The notes beneath the pieces are model-generated. The model searched no databases. It was not told where the DNA came from and was given only the letters and a program-made list of their open reading frames with translations. Positions 33,583-41,470 of a stretch of 64,000 nt of DNA are shown here, piece by piece. Both the position numbers and the translations under genes were made by a program. The DNA comes from Microvirga terricola (lineage in GTDB: Bacteria; Pseudomonadota; Alphaproteobacteria; Rhizobiales; Beijerinckiaceae). The stretch is taken from assembly GCF_011777495.1 (NCBI RefSeq), contig NZ_JAATJS010000004.1, forward strand, positions 248,001 through 312,000, written 5' to 3'. Every line of letters starts with the position of its first letter. Position 1 is the first letter of the stretch.

Positions 33583-34673
33583 CGGTCGGGCGCTCCACGA
33601 TAGACCAGCACATGCCAGAGTTGTTTGAGGTGTTGGGCGGTTTCCGCGGGCGATCCCCAATCGGCCCATTGTTCGGGGTTTCTGCGTAGCGACACGGCGG
33701 CCTCGCCAATCACTGCGGCCGTGATCCACCCCTCACCGGCGATGCGGCGCGCAAGGATAGGCATTGCCGGCCCGCGAAATGTCTCGCAGACGGACGCAAC
33801 CGGCAGGGAAAAGCCTGCGTGCCACCGGAGAGGAATGCCGAAGCGCTCACAAGCTGCCTGCAGGAGCGAGCCGGTCGGCGTCCCACGGAACGAGGGATCG
33901 ACTACCAATTGCTCGACATCGGCATCGAGCCGCAGCGGCCCGTGAATTTGCGCCTCGATATAGTGGTCGAGCAGACGACCGAGAGGGCGCGTCGCGGGGT
34001 CCGGCAGAGCCCCATGCAGCGTATTGGCAAGGCCCTCCAGAAATGCTGGAACCACACCCATTCCCTCGATGCCGGGCCACGCTCCGGCGGCAACAGCCTC
34101 CAGCAATGCCAGGAGAATGCCTTCCATGCGGTCCATCACCCCGACGCGTCCCGTCGGCTTGTGACTGTCCCCGAAGGTGAAAGTGCATCGGCGCAAGACA
34201 GGTTGCCTTAGGATAAGATAGCAGGAGCCGAACCGAGGCGCGGGACCATCCCCGAAGCGCAGAATATCCAGCGCACCGTATTTCGGCCGCTCAACGGCCT
34301 CCACGCCCATAACCTGATACGCGCTACCAAACAGATCGGCCTCCCACAGGTCCCGCTCCCCGCCTGTAAAAGCGCTCAACCCGCCGTTGGAGATGCCCGT
34401 CTCAAACTGGCTGCGATACACACCATCCTCGAAGAGAGCCTTGGCGACGCTCAAACCTCGGGAGCCGAGCCGGTCCGGATGAAAATGAACGGCGACGCGC
34501 GCATCAGTCTGAAGCCGCGATAGAACCGCAGCCCAGAAAGATGGCTTCACACCCCATTCCCCAATCCGCTCGCCCTCGAAGAACCTATCGACGACGGCAC
34601 GAGCCGCCACATGCTCTAGCGCGGCGCGCTGAGCAGGAGACAACTCCTTGAGATCCATTGGAACAGTCATCAC
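33579..34673 (-). CDS. DUF3626 domain protein
   Basis: 364 residues from an ATG at 34673; an earlier in-frame GTG (34754) is only a few bases from the fadL-type terminator and unlikely. The sequence contains 'VYRSQFETGISNGGLSAFTG' and 'WEADLFGSAYQVMGVEAVER', then 'PKYGALDILRFGDGPAPRFG', the signature block of DUF3626. The family's activity is unknown to me; the block is reminiscent of ADP-ribosyltransferase-type folds, which is only an inference. It is cytosolic by appearance and convergent with phaC. Confidence 0.75.
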   Translation of the reverse strand: MMTVPMDLKELSPAQRAALEHVAARAVVDRFFEGERIGEWGVKPSFWAAVLSRLQTDARVAVHFHPDRLGSRGLSVAKALFEDGVYRSQFETGISNGGLSAFTGGERDLWEADLFGSAYQVMGVEAVERPKYGALDILRFGDGPAPRFGSCYLILRQPVLRRCTFTFGDSHKPTGRVGVMDRMEGILLALLEAVAAGAWPGIEGMGVVPAFLEGLANTLHGALPDPATRPLGRLLDHYIEAQIHGPLRLDADVEQLVVDPSFRGTPTGSLLQAACERFGIPLRWHAGFSLPVASVCETFRGPAMPILARRIAGEGWITAAVIGEAAVSLRRNPEQWADWGSPAETAQHLKQLWHVLVYRGAPDR

Positions 34674-34758
34674 CGGCGCAAATCCAATGAGGGCCCCAAC
34701 CAGCGCGATCCTTTCGGCTCCTTCCTGCCGACTGTCATCCGATATTCGCTGCACATAA

Positions 34759-34784
34759 GAAAAAAGGCCGGCGAACTGCCGGCC
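34759..34784 (-). terminator. Intrinsic terminator of the FadL-type porin gene
   Basis: A 7-bp stem GGCCGGC/GCCGGCC with a 5-base loop, followed on the minus strand by six Ts (TTTTTTC). It lies 28 bases past the porin stop. On the plus strand the stem is followed only by TTTCTC. Confidence 0.85.
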
Positions 34785-34811
34785 TTTCTCGTTTCTTCTT
34801 CCTCGCGAATA

Positions 34812-36116
34812 TTAGTTCTTCCGCACGATCGGGGCTGGGATCGCCTTCGCCGGGTTATCCCAGCGATACTTGATCGCAGCCGAAATAATGTCGACCGACG
34901 CATCCACATTCGCCTGAAGCACGACACCGCGGGTCAGGAAAGTCGGGTTGCCAGGCGCGATGTTGATGTTCGTGTTGCCGACCGTGAAGATATGCGCATA
35001 GGACAGATCGAACGAGAGCTGATCGCTCCAATTGTAGGTCGTGCCCAGCGACAGCCAGATGCGATCTGAGTCGGGAAGGCGCGGGCTGCGCGTATGCTCG
35101 TCGATCGGCGAGATTTCGTAGGCGAGACCGGCGCGAACCGTCCAAGCCGGATTGATGATGTATTCGCCACCGACCGAGAAGAACCAGCCATCCTTATAGT
35201 CGAGCGGAATAAACGGCGACTGGGCCAGGAGCGTGCCGGTCAGCTGGTTGGTGACGCGCGGGAAGCCCAGACGGCTCCAGTTCGTCCATTCCACCGTGCC
35301 AGAGAGAGAGAACGCGTCGGTAATGCGCTGGGTCACACCGACCGTAACGGTTTCCGGCAACATCAGATTGGCTTTGATCGGAACACCGAAGTGCTGGAAG
35401 CTGCCTTCGAGCTCCTGTTTCACGGCCGACCGGAAGCCGACGCCGATCGCAGTTCCCGCAAATGGCGTGAAGTTCGCGCCGAGCTGGTAGCCGACGCCCC
35501 AGCTGTCGCCTTCCAGACCGGCGCTCGGAGCGAGCGGGGTCGGTGCAATGGCCGAGAAGAAGCGAACCTTGAAGTACTGCGCGCGGACGCCCGCACCGAC
35601 AGACATCCAATCGTTGACCTTGTAGCCGATGGTCGGGCCGAACTCCGCGGAGAGCACCGACGTGGTCCGGGAATAGATCTGACCGGCCCAGGTGGTGTGC
35701 GGCTTCGTGGTCAGGCCGAACGGCGCATTGGCATTAAAGGCGAGCCAGAGGCGATCGTTGATCTGGAAGCTGGCATAGGAGGCCGGAACGACACCATCCC
35801 GGCCGACATCACCAGCGCCGCCGAGAGCCAGCAGGCCGGGCGGATTGGTCAAGGTCGGGTTGACGTCGGAGGTCGGAATGATGCCGCTGACATGCGACTC
35901 GAACTGCCAGCCGGGCCGCATCGTGATGGTGGCCGGGTTCCAGTACATGGAGGACACGCCCGCGGCACCGTCCGCAACGCCAGCAAAGGCCATGCCGAGG
36001 CCGGTCGCGCTCTGTTCGTGAAGGCCGAAGGCGCCCGCCTGGGCTCCTCCTTGAGCGGAGATGACAGCCGCGAAGGAAACCGCAGCCAGGGTCAAAGAAC
36101 GATTGAAACGGCTCAT
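34812..36116 (-). CDS. Outer-membrane transporter, OmpP1/FadL/TodX family
   Basis: 434 residues with a signal peptide ('LTLAAVSFAAVISAQGGAQA') followed by 'GAFGLHEQSATGLGMAFAG', the N-terminal hatch start of FadL proteins, and 'GVSSMYWNPATITM'. The remainder is beta-barrel-like with alternating aromatic strands and ends in a weakly charged strand. It should admit long-chain fatty acids or other hydrophobic compounds. An AGGACC site precedes the ATG and a strong terminator follows. Its presence near phaC may reflect lipid storage but no operon links them. Confidence 0.92.
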   Translation of the reverse strand: MSRFNRSLTLAAVSFAAVISAQGGAQAGAFGLHEQSATGLGMAFAGVADGAAGVSSMYWNPATITMRPGWQFESHVSGIIPTSDVNPTLTNPPGLLALGGAGDVGRDGVVPASYASFQINDRLWLAFNANAPFGLTTKPHTTWAGQIYSRTTSVLSAEFGPTIGYKVNDWMSVGAGVRAQYFKVRFFSAIAPTPLAPSAGLEGDSWGVGYQLGANFTPFAGTAIGVGFRSAVKQELEGSFQHFGVPIKANLMLPETVTVGVTQRITDAFSLSGTVEWTNWSRLGFPRVTNQLTGTLLAQSPFIPLDYKDGWFFSVGGEYIINPAWTVRAGLAYEISPIDEHTRSPRLPDSDRIWLSLGTTYNWSDQLSFDLSYAHIFTVGNTNINIAPGNPTFLTRGVVLQANVDASVDIISAAIKYRWDNPAKAIPAPIVRKN

Positions 36117-36508
36117 GGAAGGTCCTGCCCTAAATTGGACTGTTCTGATTCTGCCGCGGAACCCGCGTTGAGAGACAGTCTGCCCATGCTTTATTTTTGC
36201 CGCAATCGGTTAATGAGAAACGAACGCGCACGCTTCGCCACCCAATCCCATGCGAATTACGCTGCGCGGCACTGACTTTTACTGTTGCTCAACTTGAAGA
36301 TCTAAGTTGACCAGAGATGGTTCATATATGAACAGCTGTATTTTGCCGACCACAGATCGGCTATTCTATCCGACGTTGCAGGCCCGAAAATTCCACAATT
36401 TGTGTGCTCAAGTGGCAAAACGGCAACATATTTACGTCCAAAAAGTGCGTTGCAGAGGGTTTTGAATCTGTCAGATAGATAATCAAGGCACATGATGAGG
36501 AGCGCAGG
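36117..36508. other. 392-base intergenic region between diverging FadL porin and FAH hydrolase
   Basis: The centre (about 36240-36480) is AT-rich and no credible coding frame is seen; a 63-codon minus-strand frame at 36302-36493 has no ribosome-binding site or family resemblance. It plausibly holds both promoters. GAGGAGCGCAGG just before the FAH ATG is the ribosome-binding site. No hairpin with a T-run was seen. Confidence 0.5.
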
Positions 36509-37402
36509 ATGAAGCTGGTGCGGTTTGGAAAGCCGGGGTGCGAAAAGCCGGGCCTCATCGACGGCAACGGACAGATCCGCGATGCATCGAGCGTCGTCGC
36601 CGACATCAGCAGCGTAACCCTCGGCGAGGGCGCGCTAGCCCGCCTCGGCCAGGTCGACGCAACCACCCTGCCCCTCGCCCCAGCCGGCGAGCGCCTCGGT
36701 CCTTGCATCGGCAAGGTCGGCAATTTCGTCGCCATTGGCCTGAACTATGCCGATCATGCCGCTGAGACTGGCGCGCCGATCCCGGCAGAACCCATCATCT
36801 TCAACAAGGCCCCCTCCTGCATCGTGGGGCCGCATGATGACGTGATCCTTCCGCGCGGATCGCAAAAGGGCGACTGGGAGGTCGAACTCGCGATCGTCAT
36901 CGGCGAGCGCGCATCCTATGTGGGCGCGAACGAAGCGCTGGAGTTCGTCGCCGGCTACTGCGTCTGCAACGACGTGTCGGAGCGCGAGTATCAGATGGAA
37001 CGCGGCGGCACCTGGACCAAGGGCAAGGGCTGCCCGACCTTCGGACCGCTCGGCCCCTGGCTCGTGACGCCGGACGAGATCGCAGACCCGCATAACCTCT
37101 CCATGTGGCTCGACGTGAATAGCGAGCGCATGCAGACGGGGTCGACCCGCACGATGATCTTCAACATCGCGCAGATCGTCTCTTACGTCTCACACTTTAT
37201 GATCCTGGAAGCGGGCGACGTGATCACCACCGGAACCCCGCCGGGGGTCGGCATGGGGATGAAGCCGCAGCGTTTCCTCAAGCCCGGCGATGTGATGAGC
37301 CTCGGGATCGAAGGCCTTGGCGAGCAGCGCCAGCGGGTGATGGCGTTCGAAGGCAGCCTCCTCGACACCAGCCATCCTGGGCACGGACACACGAGGCCTT
37401 AG
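36509..37402 (+). CDS. Fumarylacetoacetate hydrolase family protein
   Basis: 297 residues. The FAH fold is seen from '[20 protein letters not shown]' through '[19 protein letters not shown]', the metal-binding acids in '[14 protein letters not shown]', and '[20 protein letters not shown]', ending '[18 protein letters not shown]'. This branch includes ureidoglycolate lyase and 2-hydroxyhepta-2,4-diene-1,7-dioate isomerase-like enzymes, and the actual substrate is not clear. A strong GAGGAG site precedes the ATG. It overlaps the convergent argC end by 4 bases. Confidence 0.9.
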   Translation: MKLVRFGKPGCEKPGLIDGNGQIRDASSVVADISSVTLGEGALARLGQVDATTLPLAPAGERLGPCIGKVGNFVAIGLNYADHAAETGAPIPAEPIIFNKAPSCIVGPHDDVILPRGSQKGDWEVELAIVIGERASYVGANEALEFVAGYCVCNDVSEREYQMERGGTWTKGKGCPTFGPLGPWLVTPDEIADPHNLSMWLDVNSERMQTGSTRTMIFNIAQIVSYVSHFMILEAGDVITTGTPPGVGMGMKPQRFLKPGDVMSLGIEGLGEQRQRVMAFEGSLLDTSHPGHGHTRP

Positions 37403-38349
37403 ATCAGGCCCAGCATCAGCTGGATGTTCTGAACCGCGGCGCCGGACGCGCCCTTGCCGAGGTTGTCGAGGCGCGCGACGAGGACCGCGTGACGGTAGGC
37501 GTCGTGCCGGAACACGCGCAGCTCCATCTGATCCGTGTCGTTGAGCGCTTCCGGCTCGATCCGCTCGATGCGCTTGCCGCTATCGACCGTCGGGATCACG
37601 CTGACCTGACCGCCGCCGGCATAGTGCTTCTGAAGGACCGCTTCGAGATCCTCCACCGCAGGCTTGCCCGGCAACAGGTCGAGATGCAGCGGCACGCTGA
37701 CGAGCATGCCCTGGCGGAAATTGCCGACGGACGGAATGAAGATCGGCCGCCGGGTCAGGCCTGTATAGCGCTGCAGTTCGGGCACATGCTTGTGCTCGAA
37801 GCCGAGCCCGTAAAGCTCGAAGGCCGGAGCCGTGCCAGCCTCGTAGGCTTCGATCATCGAACGCCCACCGCCGCTATAGCCGCTGACCGCGTTCACGCTG
37901 ATCGGATAGTCGGCAGGGATGATACCCGCATCCACGAGCGGCCGGATCAGCGCAATCGCGCCGGTCGGGTAGCAGCCCGGATTGGCGACGCGCTCTGCCT
38001 TGGCGATGGCGTCGCGCTGCGCCGGCTCAAGTTCAGCAAAGCCATAGGCCCAGCCGGGGCTGACGCGGTGAGCGGTGCTGGCGTCGAGGATGCGCGGACG
38101 CTTGCCGTTCAGCCCTTCGACGAGGCTCACCGTCTCCCGCGCAGCATCGTCGTGCAAGCAGAGGACGACGAGATCGACCTCGGCCAGAATGTCCCGCTTG
38201 GCGGCCGGATCCTTGCGCAGTTCGGGCGCGATGCTGCGGATCGCGATGCCGGGAATGTCGCGCAGGCGCTCGCGGATGCCGAGGCCGGTCGTGCCCGCCT
38301 CCCCGTCGATGAAAACCGTCTTTACCGCCGTGGTCGCCATGGTCGTCAT
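37399..38349 (-). CDS. argC: N-acetyl-gamma-glutamyl-phosphate reductase, type 2
   Basis: 316 residues of the shorter type-2 AGPR: '[18 protein letters not shown]', '[19 protein letters not shown]', active-site cysteine in '[15 protein letters not shown]', then '[19 protein letters not shown]' and '[13 protein letters not shown]'. It reduces N-acetylglutamyl phosphate in arginine biosynthesis. An ATG nine bases in is an alternative start. Immediately upstream are an Arg-rich small ORF and an intrinsic terminator that together look like an attenuator. Confidence 0.95.
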   Translation of the reverse strand: MTTMATTAVKTVFIDGEAGTTGLGIRERLRDIPGIAIRSIAPELRKDPAAKRDILAEVDLVVLCLHDDAARETVSLVEGLNGKRPRILDASTAHRVSPGWAYGFAELEPAQRDAIAKAERVANPGCYPTGAIALIRPLVDAGIIPADYPISVNAVSGYSGGGRSMIEAYEAGTAPAFELYGLGFEHKHVPELQRYTGLTRRPIFIPSVGNFRQGMLVSVPLHLDLLPGKPAVEDLEAVLQKHYAGGGQVSVIPTVDSGKRIERIEPEALNDTDQMELRVFRHDAYRHAVLVARLDNLGKGASGAAVQNIQLMLGLI

Positions 38350-38402
38350 TGCCGATCCGATCTGCCTGTCAGGCCGCTGATATATGGCTTGTGGGAGAGA
38401 AC

Positions 38403-38429
38403 AAAAAAGCCGCGCGGTGGGCGCGGCTT
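38403..38429 (-). terminator. Intrinsic terminator in the argC leader (candidate attenuator)
   Basis: On the minus strand the stem AAGCCGCGC/GCGCGGCTT (9 bp) closes a CCACC loop, and the As pair over the first Ts of a TTTTTT run. It lies 54 bases upstream of the argC ATG and 22 bases past the stop of the Arg-rich ORF. The rpsI terminator lies further upstream, so this one has no other gene to serve. An upstream GCGC...GGCT in the leader can pair with AGCCGCGC as a competing antiterminator (paired by hand). Confidence 0.8.
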
Positions 38430-38450
38430 GCGATCAGACTGGGACAGCCG

Positions 38451-38525
38451 TCATCGCGCTCGCGCAGCGGGAGCGTCCATCATACGTCGGCGGATGGTCG
38501 GCCTGTTTGTCATGAGGCGTTTCAT
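38451..38525 (-). CDS. Arg-rich leader peptide of argC (candidate)
   Basis: 24 codons with 7 arginines, including three consecutive Arg codons CGC CGA CGT at 12-14, then a TGA. An internal ATG at codon 5 (38513) gives a 20-residue form starting MTNRPTIRRR. GTTGACA (-35 at 38544-38549), 17 bases, then CATGAA (38521-38526) and 7 bases place transcription start exactly at that ATG, so the shorter form may be leaderless. The ORF is followed by a terminator before argC. Small size and GC-rich Arg bias make chance possible. Confidence 0.5.
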   Translation of the reverse strand: MKRLMTNRPTIRRRMMDAPAARAR

Positions 38526-38549
38526 GCCGCCGAAGACCCTTGCTGTCAA
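38521..38549 (-). promoter_or_regulatory. Candidate promoter of the argC leader
   Basis: TTGACA, 17 bases, CATGAA on the minus strand; the -35 is perfect and the -10 matches 3 of 6 consensus positions. The -35 forms one arm of a GTCAACG/CGTTGAC inverted repeat (38545-38562), which could be an operator overlapping the promoter. Confidence 0.5.
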
Positions 38550-38574
38550 CGATTCCGTTGACCCGCCGACAAAC

Positions 38575-38603
38575 AAAAAGGGCGGCCCGAGGACCGCCCT
38601 TTT
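38575..38603 (-). terminator. Intrinsic terminator of rplM-rpsI
   Basis: The stem GGGCGG/CCGCCC with an 8-base loop is followed on the minus strand by TTTTTGTTT. It sits about 20 bases past the rpsI stop. The plus-strand side also ends in TTTTC. Confidence 0.85.
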
Positions 38604-38622
38604 CGAAAGGTTTGTTCGACGC

Positions 38623-39099
38623 TTAGCGCTTCGAGAACTGGAAGCTGCGGCGAGCTTTCTTCTTGCCGTACTTCTTACGCTCGACGACGCGCGAGTCGCG
38701 GGTCAGGAAGCCTTCCTTCTTGAGCGGGCCGCGAAGCTCCGGCTCATAGTGGGTCAGCGCCTTGGCGAGGCCGTGACGGACCGCACCGGCCTGACCGGAG
38801 AGGCCGCCGCCGGCGACATTCACGACGATGTCGTACTGGCCATCGCGGCTCGCAACCTGGAGCGGCTGGGCGAGGATCATGCGCAGCACGGGGCGCGCGA
38901 AGTAGACCTCGACCGGACGGTCGTTGATCACGATCTTGCCCGAACCGGGCTTGATCCACACGCGGGCAACGGCGTCCTTACGCTTGCCGGTCGCGTAGGC
39001 GCGGCCCTGCGCATCGAGCTTCTGGACGTGCTTCGGAGCTTCCGGAGCGGCGGCCTGGGCATTCTGGCCCAGATCGGCGAGAGACTGGAGGGTCGCCAT
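38623..39099 (-). CDS. rpsI: 30S ribosomal protein S9
   Basis: 158 residues. The conserved core reads '[20 protein letters not shown]' and '[20 protein letters not shown]', and the C-terminus '[20 protein letters not shown]' closes with the universal 'FSKR' that reaches the P-site tRNA. The alpha-type N-terminal extension (about 35 residues) is present. It starts 2 bases after the rplM stop. Confidence 0.98.
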   Translation of the reverse strand: MATLQSLADLGQNAQAAAPEAPKHVQKLDAQGRAYATGKRKDAVARVWIKPGSGKIVINDRPVEVYFARPVLRMILAQPLQVASRDGQYDIVVNVAGGGLSGQAGAVRHGLAKALTHYEPELRGPLKKEGFLTRDSRVVERKKYGKKKARRSFQFSKR

Positions 39100-39101
39100 G
39101 G

Positions 39102-39563
39102 TTAGGCTCTCACATTCTTGCTGTTGAGGGCACCCACGTCGAGCGCTTCCGGCTGCTGAGCCGCATGCGGATGCTCAGCGCCACCGTAGACGCGCAGGTT
39201 GCCCAGGATCTGGCGGAAAAGCGGGCCGCGGGGGAGCATGCGCTCCACAGCCTTCTCGACCACGCGCTCGGGGAAACGGCCTTCGAGGATGAAGCGCGCA
39301 GTGCGCTCCTTGATGCCGCCCGGATAGCCGGTGTGATGGTAATACACCTTCTGCTCGCGCTTGCGGCCGGTGAACACCACCTTGTCGGCGTTGATGATGA
39401 TAACGTTATCGCCGCAGTCGACGTGGGGCGTGTAATTCGCCTTGTGCTTGCCACGCAGGCGCATGGCAACGATCGTAGCGAGACGGCCAACCACGAGGCC
39501 GCTTGCATCGATCAACACCCACTTCTTCTCGACCTCGGCGGGCTTCAGCGAAGTCGTATTCAT
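39102..39563 (-). CDS. rplM: 50S ribosomal protein L13
   Basis: 153 residues with '[20 protein letters not shown]', '[20 protein letters not shown]', '[20 protein letters not shown]' and '[19 protein letters not shown]'. It is first in the rplM-rpsI operon. In the upstream leader two hairpins lie downstream of a good promoter, a possible autogenous control element since L13 controls this operon in other bacteria. Confidence 0.98.
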   Translation of the reverse strand: MNTTSLKPAEVEKKWVLIDASGLVVGRLATIVAMRLRGKHKANYTPHVDCGDNVIIINADKVVFTGRKREQKVYYHHTGYPGGIKERTARFILEGRFPERVVEKAVERMLPRGPLFRQILGNLRVYGGAEHPHAAQQPEALDVGALNSKNVRA

Positions 39564-39580
39564 CGCGCTGCTTCCCGTTG

Positions 39581-39633
39581 GAGCCCCTATGGGCTCAGGT
39601 TTTGAAAACGATAACCGCCGCGAAATGCGGCGG
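39581..39633 (-). promoter_or_regulatory. Two-hairpin 5' leader of rplM-rpsI
   Basis: On the minus strand, CCGCCGC/GCGGCGG with a 5-base loop (39615-39633) is followed by GAGCCC/GGGCTC with a 4-base loop (39581-39596), 17 bases before the L13 ATG. A promoter TTGACT (39668-39673), 17 bases, TATCCA (39645-39650) predicts transcription start near 39638, so the first hairpin is at the very 5' end. The pattern would suit ribosomal-protein feedback or mRNA stabilisation. Confidence 0.5.
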
Positions 39634-39733
39634 CGAGTGAGGGGTGGATAGTGGGTTTATACGTACAAGTCAACAACCAGAGAAACGTATTAGGGCTTTG
39701 AATCCCTTATAAATCAACGATCTCGACCGATAT

Positions 39734-39777
39734 GGTATGTAAATACCGTATTTGCGGTATCAAAATACCGCAAATAC
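39734..39777. repeat. Tandem GGTATnnnnATACC palindromes, one extended to 13-bp arms
   Basis: GGTAT-GTAA-ATACC (39734-39747) abuts GTATTTGCGGTAT-CAAA-ATACCGCAAATAC (39748-39777), whose 13-bp arms are perfect. Both contain the GGTATnnnnATACC core. The array begins 7 bases after the stop of the secreted-protein gene (minus strand) and ~60 bases upstream of the rplM promoter. It has no T-run. It may be a 3' RNA structure, a dyad operator or a small repeat element; it is AT-richer than its surroundings. Confidence 0.6.
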
Positions 39778-39784
39778 CTTCAGA

Positions 39785-40252
39785 TCATTTCCGACACGCG
39801 CTGACGCCCCCCTTGATCATCCCTTCCCCTCCCCGCCCAGGCACCTCGAAGCCGCCATCCGCGCGGGAGAACCCGATCGGCTGCCCTGATCCAAGATGGA
39901 CGAGGAACGGGCTGTCGACGGGGAGCGTAATGTCGAAATTAAGACCGTTCCCCAATTCCACCACGATGCCGGTGATCCGCTCCGATAAGGCACCAGCGTG
40001 AACGGTCACCTCGATCTTGCCGCCCTCGACGAAGTCGTAGTCGTTGCCGGGAATAGACCCGATCAACTCAACTCCCTTCCGGGCATGGCAAACAATCATG
40101 AGGGCGCGGTCATCCGAGCCGTCCGGCTCGCCGTATTCGATGCGATTCTTTTGGAAGGTTACCGCGTGCCACTGATAACCATCAGCCATGGCCGCCTGCG
40201 CGGCGAGAAACGACGCCAAAAGAGCAGACGCGGACGAAAGGACAGATTTCAT
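39785..40252 (-). CDS. Secreted hypothetical protein
   Basis: 155 residues with a signal peptide ('SSASALLASFLAAQAAMADG'). The mature part is a beta-rich domain ('YQWHAVTFQKNRIEYGEPDG', 'ELIGSIPGNDYDFVEGGKIE', 'IVVELGNGLNFDITLPVDSP') with two cysteines, one in 'MIVCHARKG' and one at the end in 'SACRK', that could form a disulfide. No family recognised. It stands alone, divergent from the GST gene. Confidence 0.72.
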   Translation of the reverse strand: MKSVLSSASALLASFLAAQAAMADGYQWHAVTFQKNRIEYGEPDGSDDRALMIVCHARKGVELIGSIPGNDYDFVEGGKIEVTVHAGALSERITGIVVELGNGLNFDITLPVDSPFLVHLGSGQPIGFSRADGGFEVPGRGGEGMIKGGVSACRK

Positions 40253-40358
40253 AGGAAGTTCGTTGGCCTATATTCCGCTAAAACCTCTACCGTAAACATT
40301 GCATCACAAACCGCCGTGACGGCAACATCATCACGCTCTCTGATTGGAAGGGATTCTT

Positions 40359-40985
40359 ATGGCCGACGAACTTGTCTTCTATACCAATCCCGTGTCGCGC
40401 GGACGCATCGTGCGCTGGATGCTTGAGGAGGTCGGGCGGCCCTATCGGACCGAGCTTCTAGACTTCGGGACAACTATGAAGGCTCCGGCCTATCTCGCGA
40501 TCAATCCCATGGGGAAGGTTCCGGCGATCAAACATGGCGATACGGTCGTGACCGAGGCCGGGGCGATCTGTGCCTATCTGGCGGATGTCTTTCCCGAGGC
40601 GGGACTTGCGCCGCCCCATGGGGATCCTCGGCGCGGCCCCTATTACCGCTGGATGTTTTTCGCAGCGGGGCCGGTCGAGGCGTCCGTCAGCAACAAGGCG
40701 CTCGGCTTCGAAGTGCCGAAGGAGCGGCGCGGAACGATAGGCTATGGCGCGATGGAAGACGTCCTCAACGCGTTGGAATACGCCGTCTCGCAGTCCGAGT
40801 ACCTGGCCGGAGACCAGTTCACCGCCGCCGATGTCTATGCCGGTTCGCAGATCGGCTGGGGCATGATGTTCGGAGCGTTGGAAAAGCGGCCTGCCTTCGA
40901 GGCGTATTGGCAGAGGATCAGCAGCCGCCCTGCAGCCATCCGCGCACGAGAGATTGACGACGCCTTACGTCAGCCGGCGCCCTAA
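40359..40985 (+). CDS. Glutathione S-transferase family protein
   Basis: 208 residues from the ATG at 40359 with GGAAGGG upstream; a longer in-frame start 5 codons earlier overlaps that site. It has a thioredoxin-like N-terminal domain ('LVFYTNPVSRGRIVRWMLEE', 'YLAINPMGKVPAIKHGDTVV', 'TEAGAICAYLAD') and an all-helical C-terminal domain containing 'YLAGDQFTAADVYAGSQIGW'. It probably conjugates glutathione or handles peroxides. It overlaps the convergent thioesterase end by 4 bases. Confidence 0.93.
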   Translation: MADELVFYTNPVSRGRIVRWMLEEVGRPYRTELLDFGTTMKAPAYLAINPMGKVPAIKHGDTVVTEAGAICAYLADVFPEAGLAPPHGDPRRGPYYRWMFFAAGPVEASVSNKALGFEVPKERRGTIGYGAMEDVLNALEYAVSQSEYLAGDQFTAADVYAGSQIGWGMMFGALEKRPAFEAYWQRISSRPAAIRAREIDDALRQPAP

Positions 40986-41419
40986 CGCCGGTCGGGGATC
41001 GAATAGGTCCCCGTCGCGTGGCAGACGATATCGGAGCTACCTTCGGAGAAGATCGACACCTCGCCCACCGCCAGCCGCCTGCCAAGTTTCAGCAGGCGGC
41101 ATTCCGCGATCAGCGCCCGCTGGTCCGGCTTCCTCATGAAGTTGAAGTTCAGGTTCGTAGTCACGGTGAGAGCGACCGGGCCGATTTGGGCGAGGATCGC
41201 GGCGTAGAGCGCGAGGTCCGCGAGGCCCATCATCGCGGGGCCTGAGATCGTGCCGCCAGGACGCAAATGGCGGTCGTGATAGTCCATCCGCATGGTCGCG
41301 GAGAGCGGTCCGATGGCCTCGATGTGATAGGTCCGGCCACCTTCGTGGATCTGCGGGAACTCCCGGTCGAAGAAGGCCCGCAATTCCTCGAGGGTCATGA
41401 TCGGTTGGTGCGATGTCAT
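40982..41419 (-). CDS. PaaI-family thioesterase (hotdog fold)
   Basis: 145 residues from the ATG at 41419 (another at 41398 possible); a longer frame would run over the divergent CoA-binding gene. Hotdog-fold landmarks: 'MRMDYHDRHLRPGGTISGPA' followed by 'MMGLADLALYAAILAQIG' with the catalytic-type Asp, and 'TTNLNFNFMRKPDQRALIAE'. It likely hydrolyses acyl-CoA; the substrate is unknown. Confidence 0.88.
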   Translation of the reverse strand: MTSHQPIMTLEELRAFFDREFPQIHEGGRTYHIEAIGPLSATMRMDYHDRHLRPGGTISGPAMMGLADLALYAAILAQIGPVALTVTTNLNFNFMRKPDQRALIAECRLLKLGRRLAVGEVSIFSEGSSDIVCHATGTYSIPDRR

Positions 41420-41470
41420 CAGCAGGCGGCGCTCATTGAATTGCCCTGCCTTATCCCATACGTTTCCATC

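Noticed and set aside
34674-34754. N-terminal extension of the DUF3626 protein from a GTG at 34754
   Set aside because: The start would lie within a few bases of the porin terminator, leaving no room for a promoter, and the extra residues are not family-like.
36302-36493. 63-codon minus-strand frame in the FadL-FAH gap
   Set aside because: AT-rich promoter-like DNA, no ribosome-binding site, odd composition.
37489-39105. 538-codon open frame on the plus strand
   Set aside because: Antisense to argC, rpsI and across their intergenic region including terminators; not a gene.
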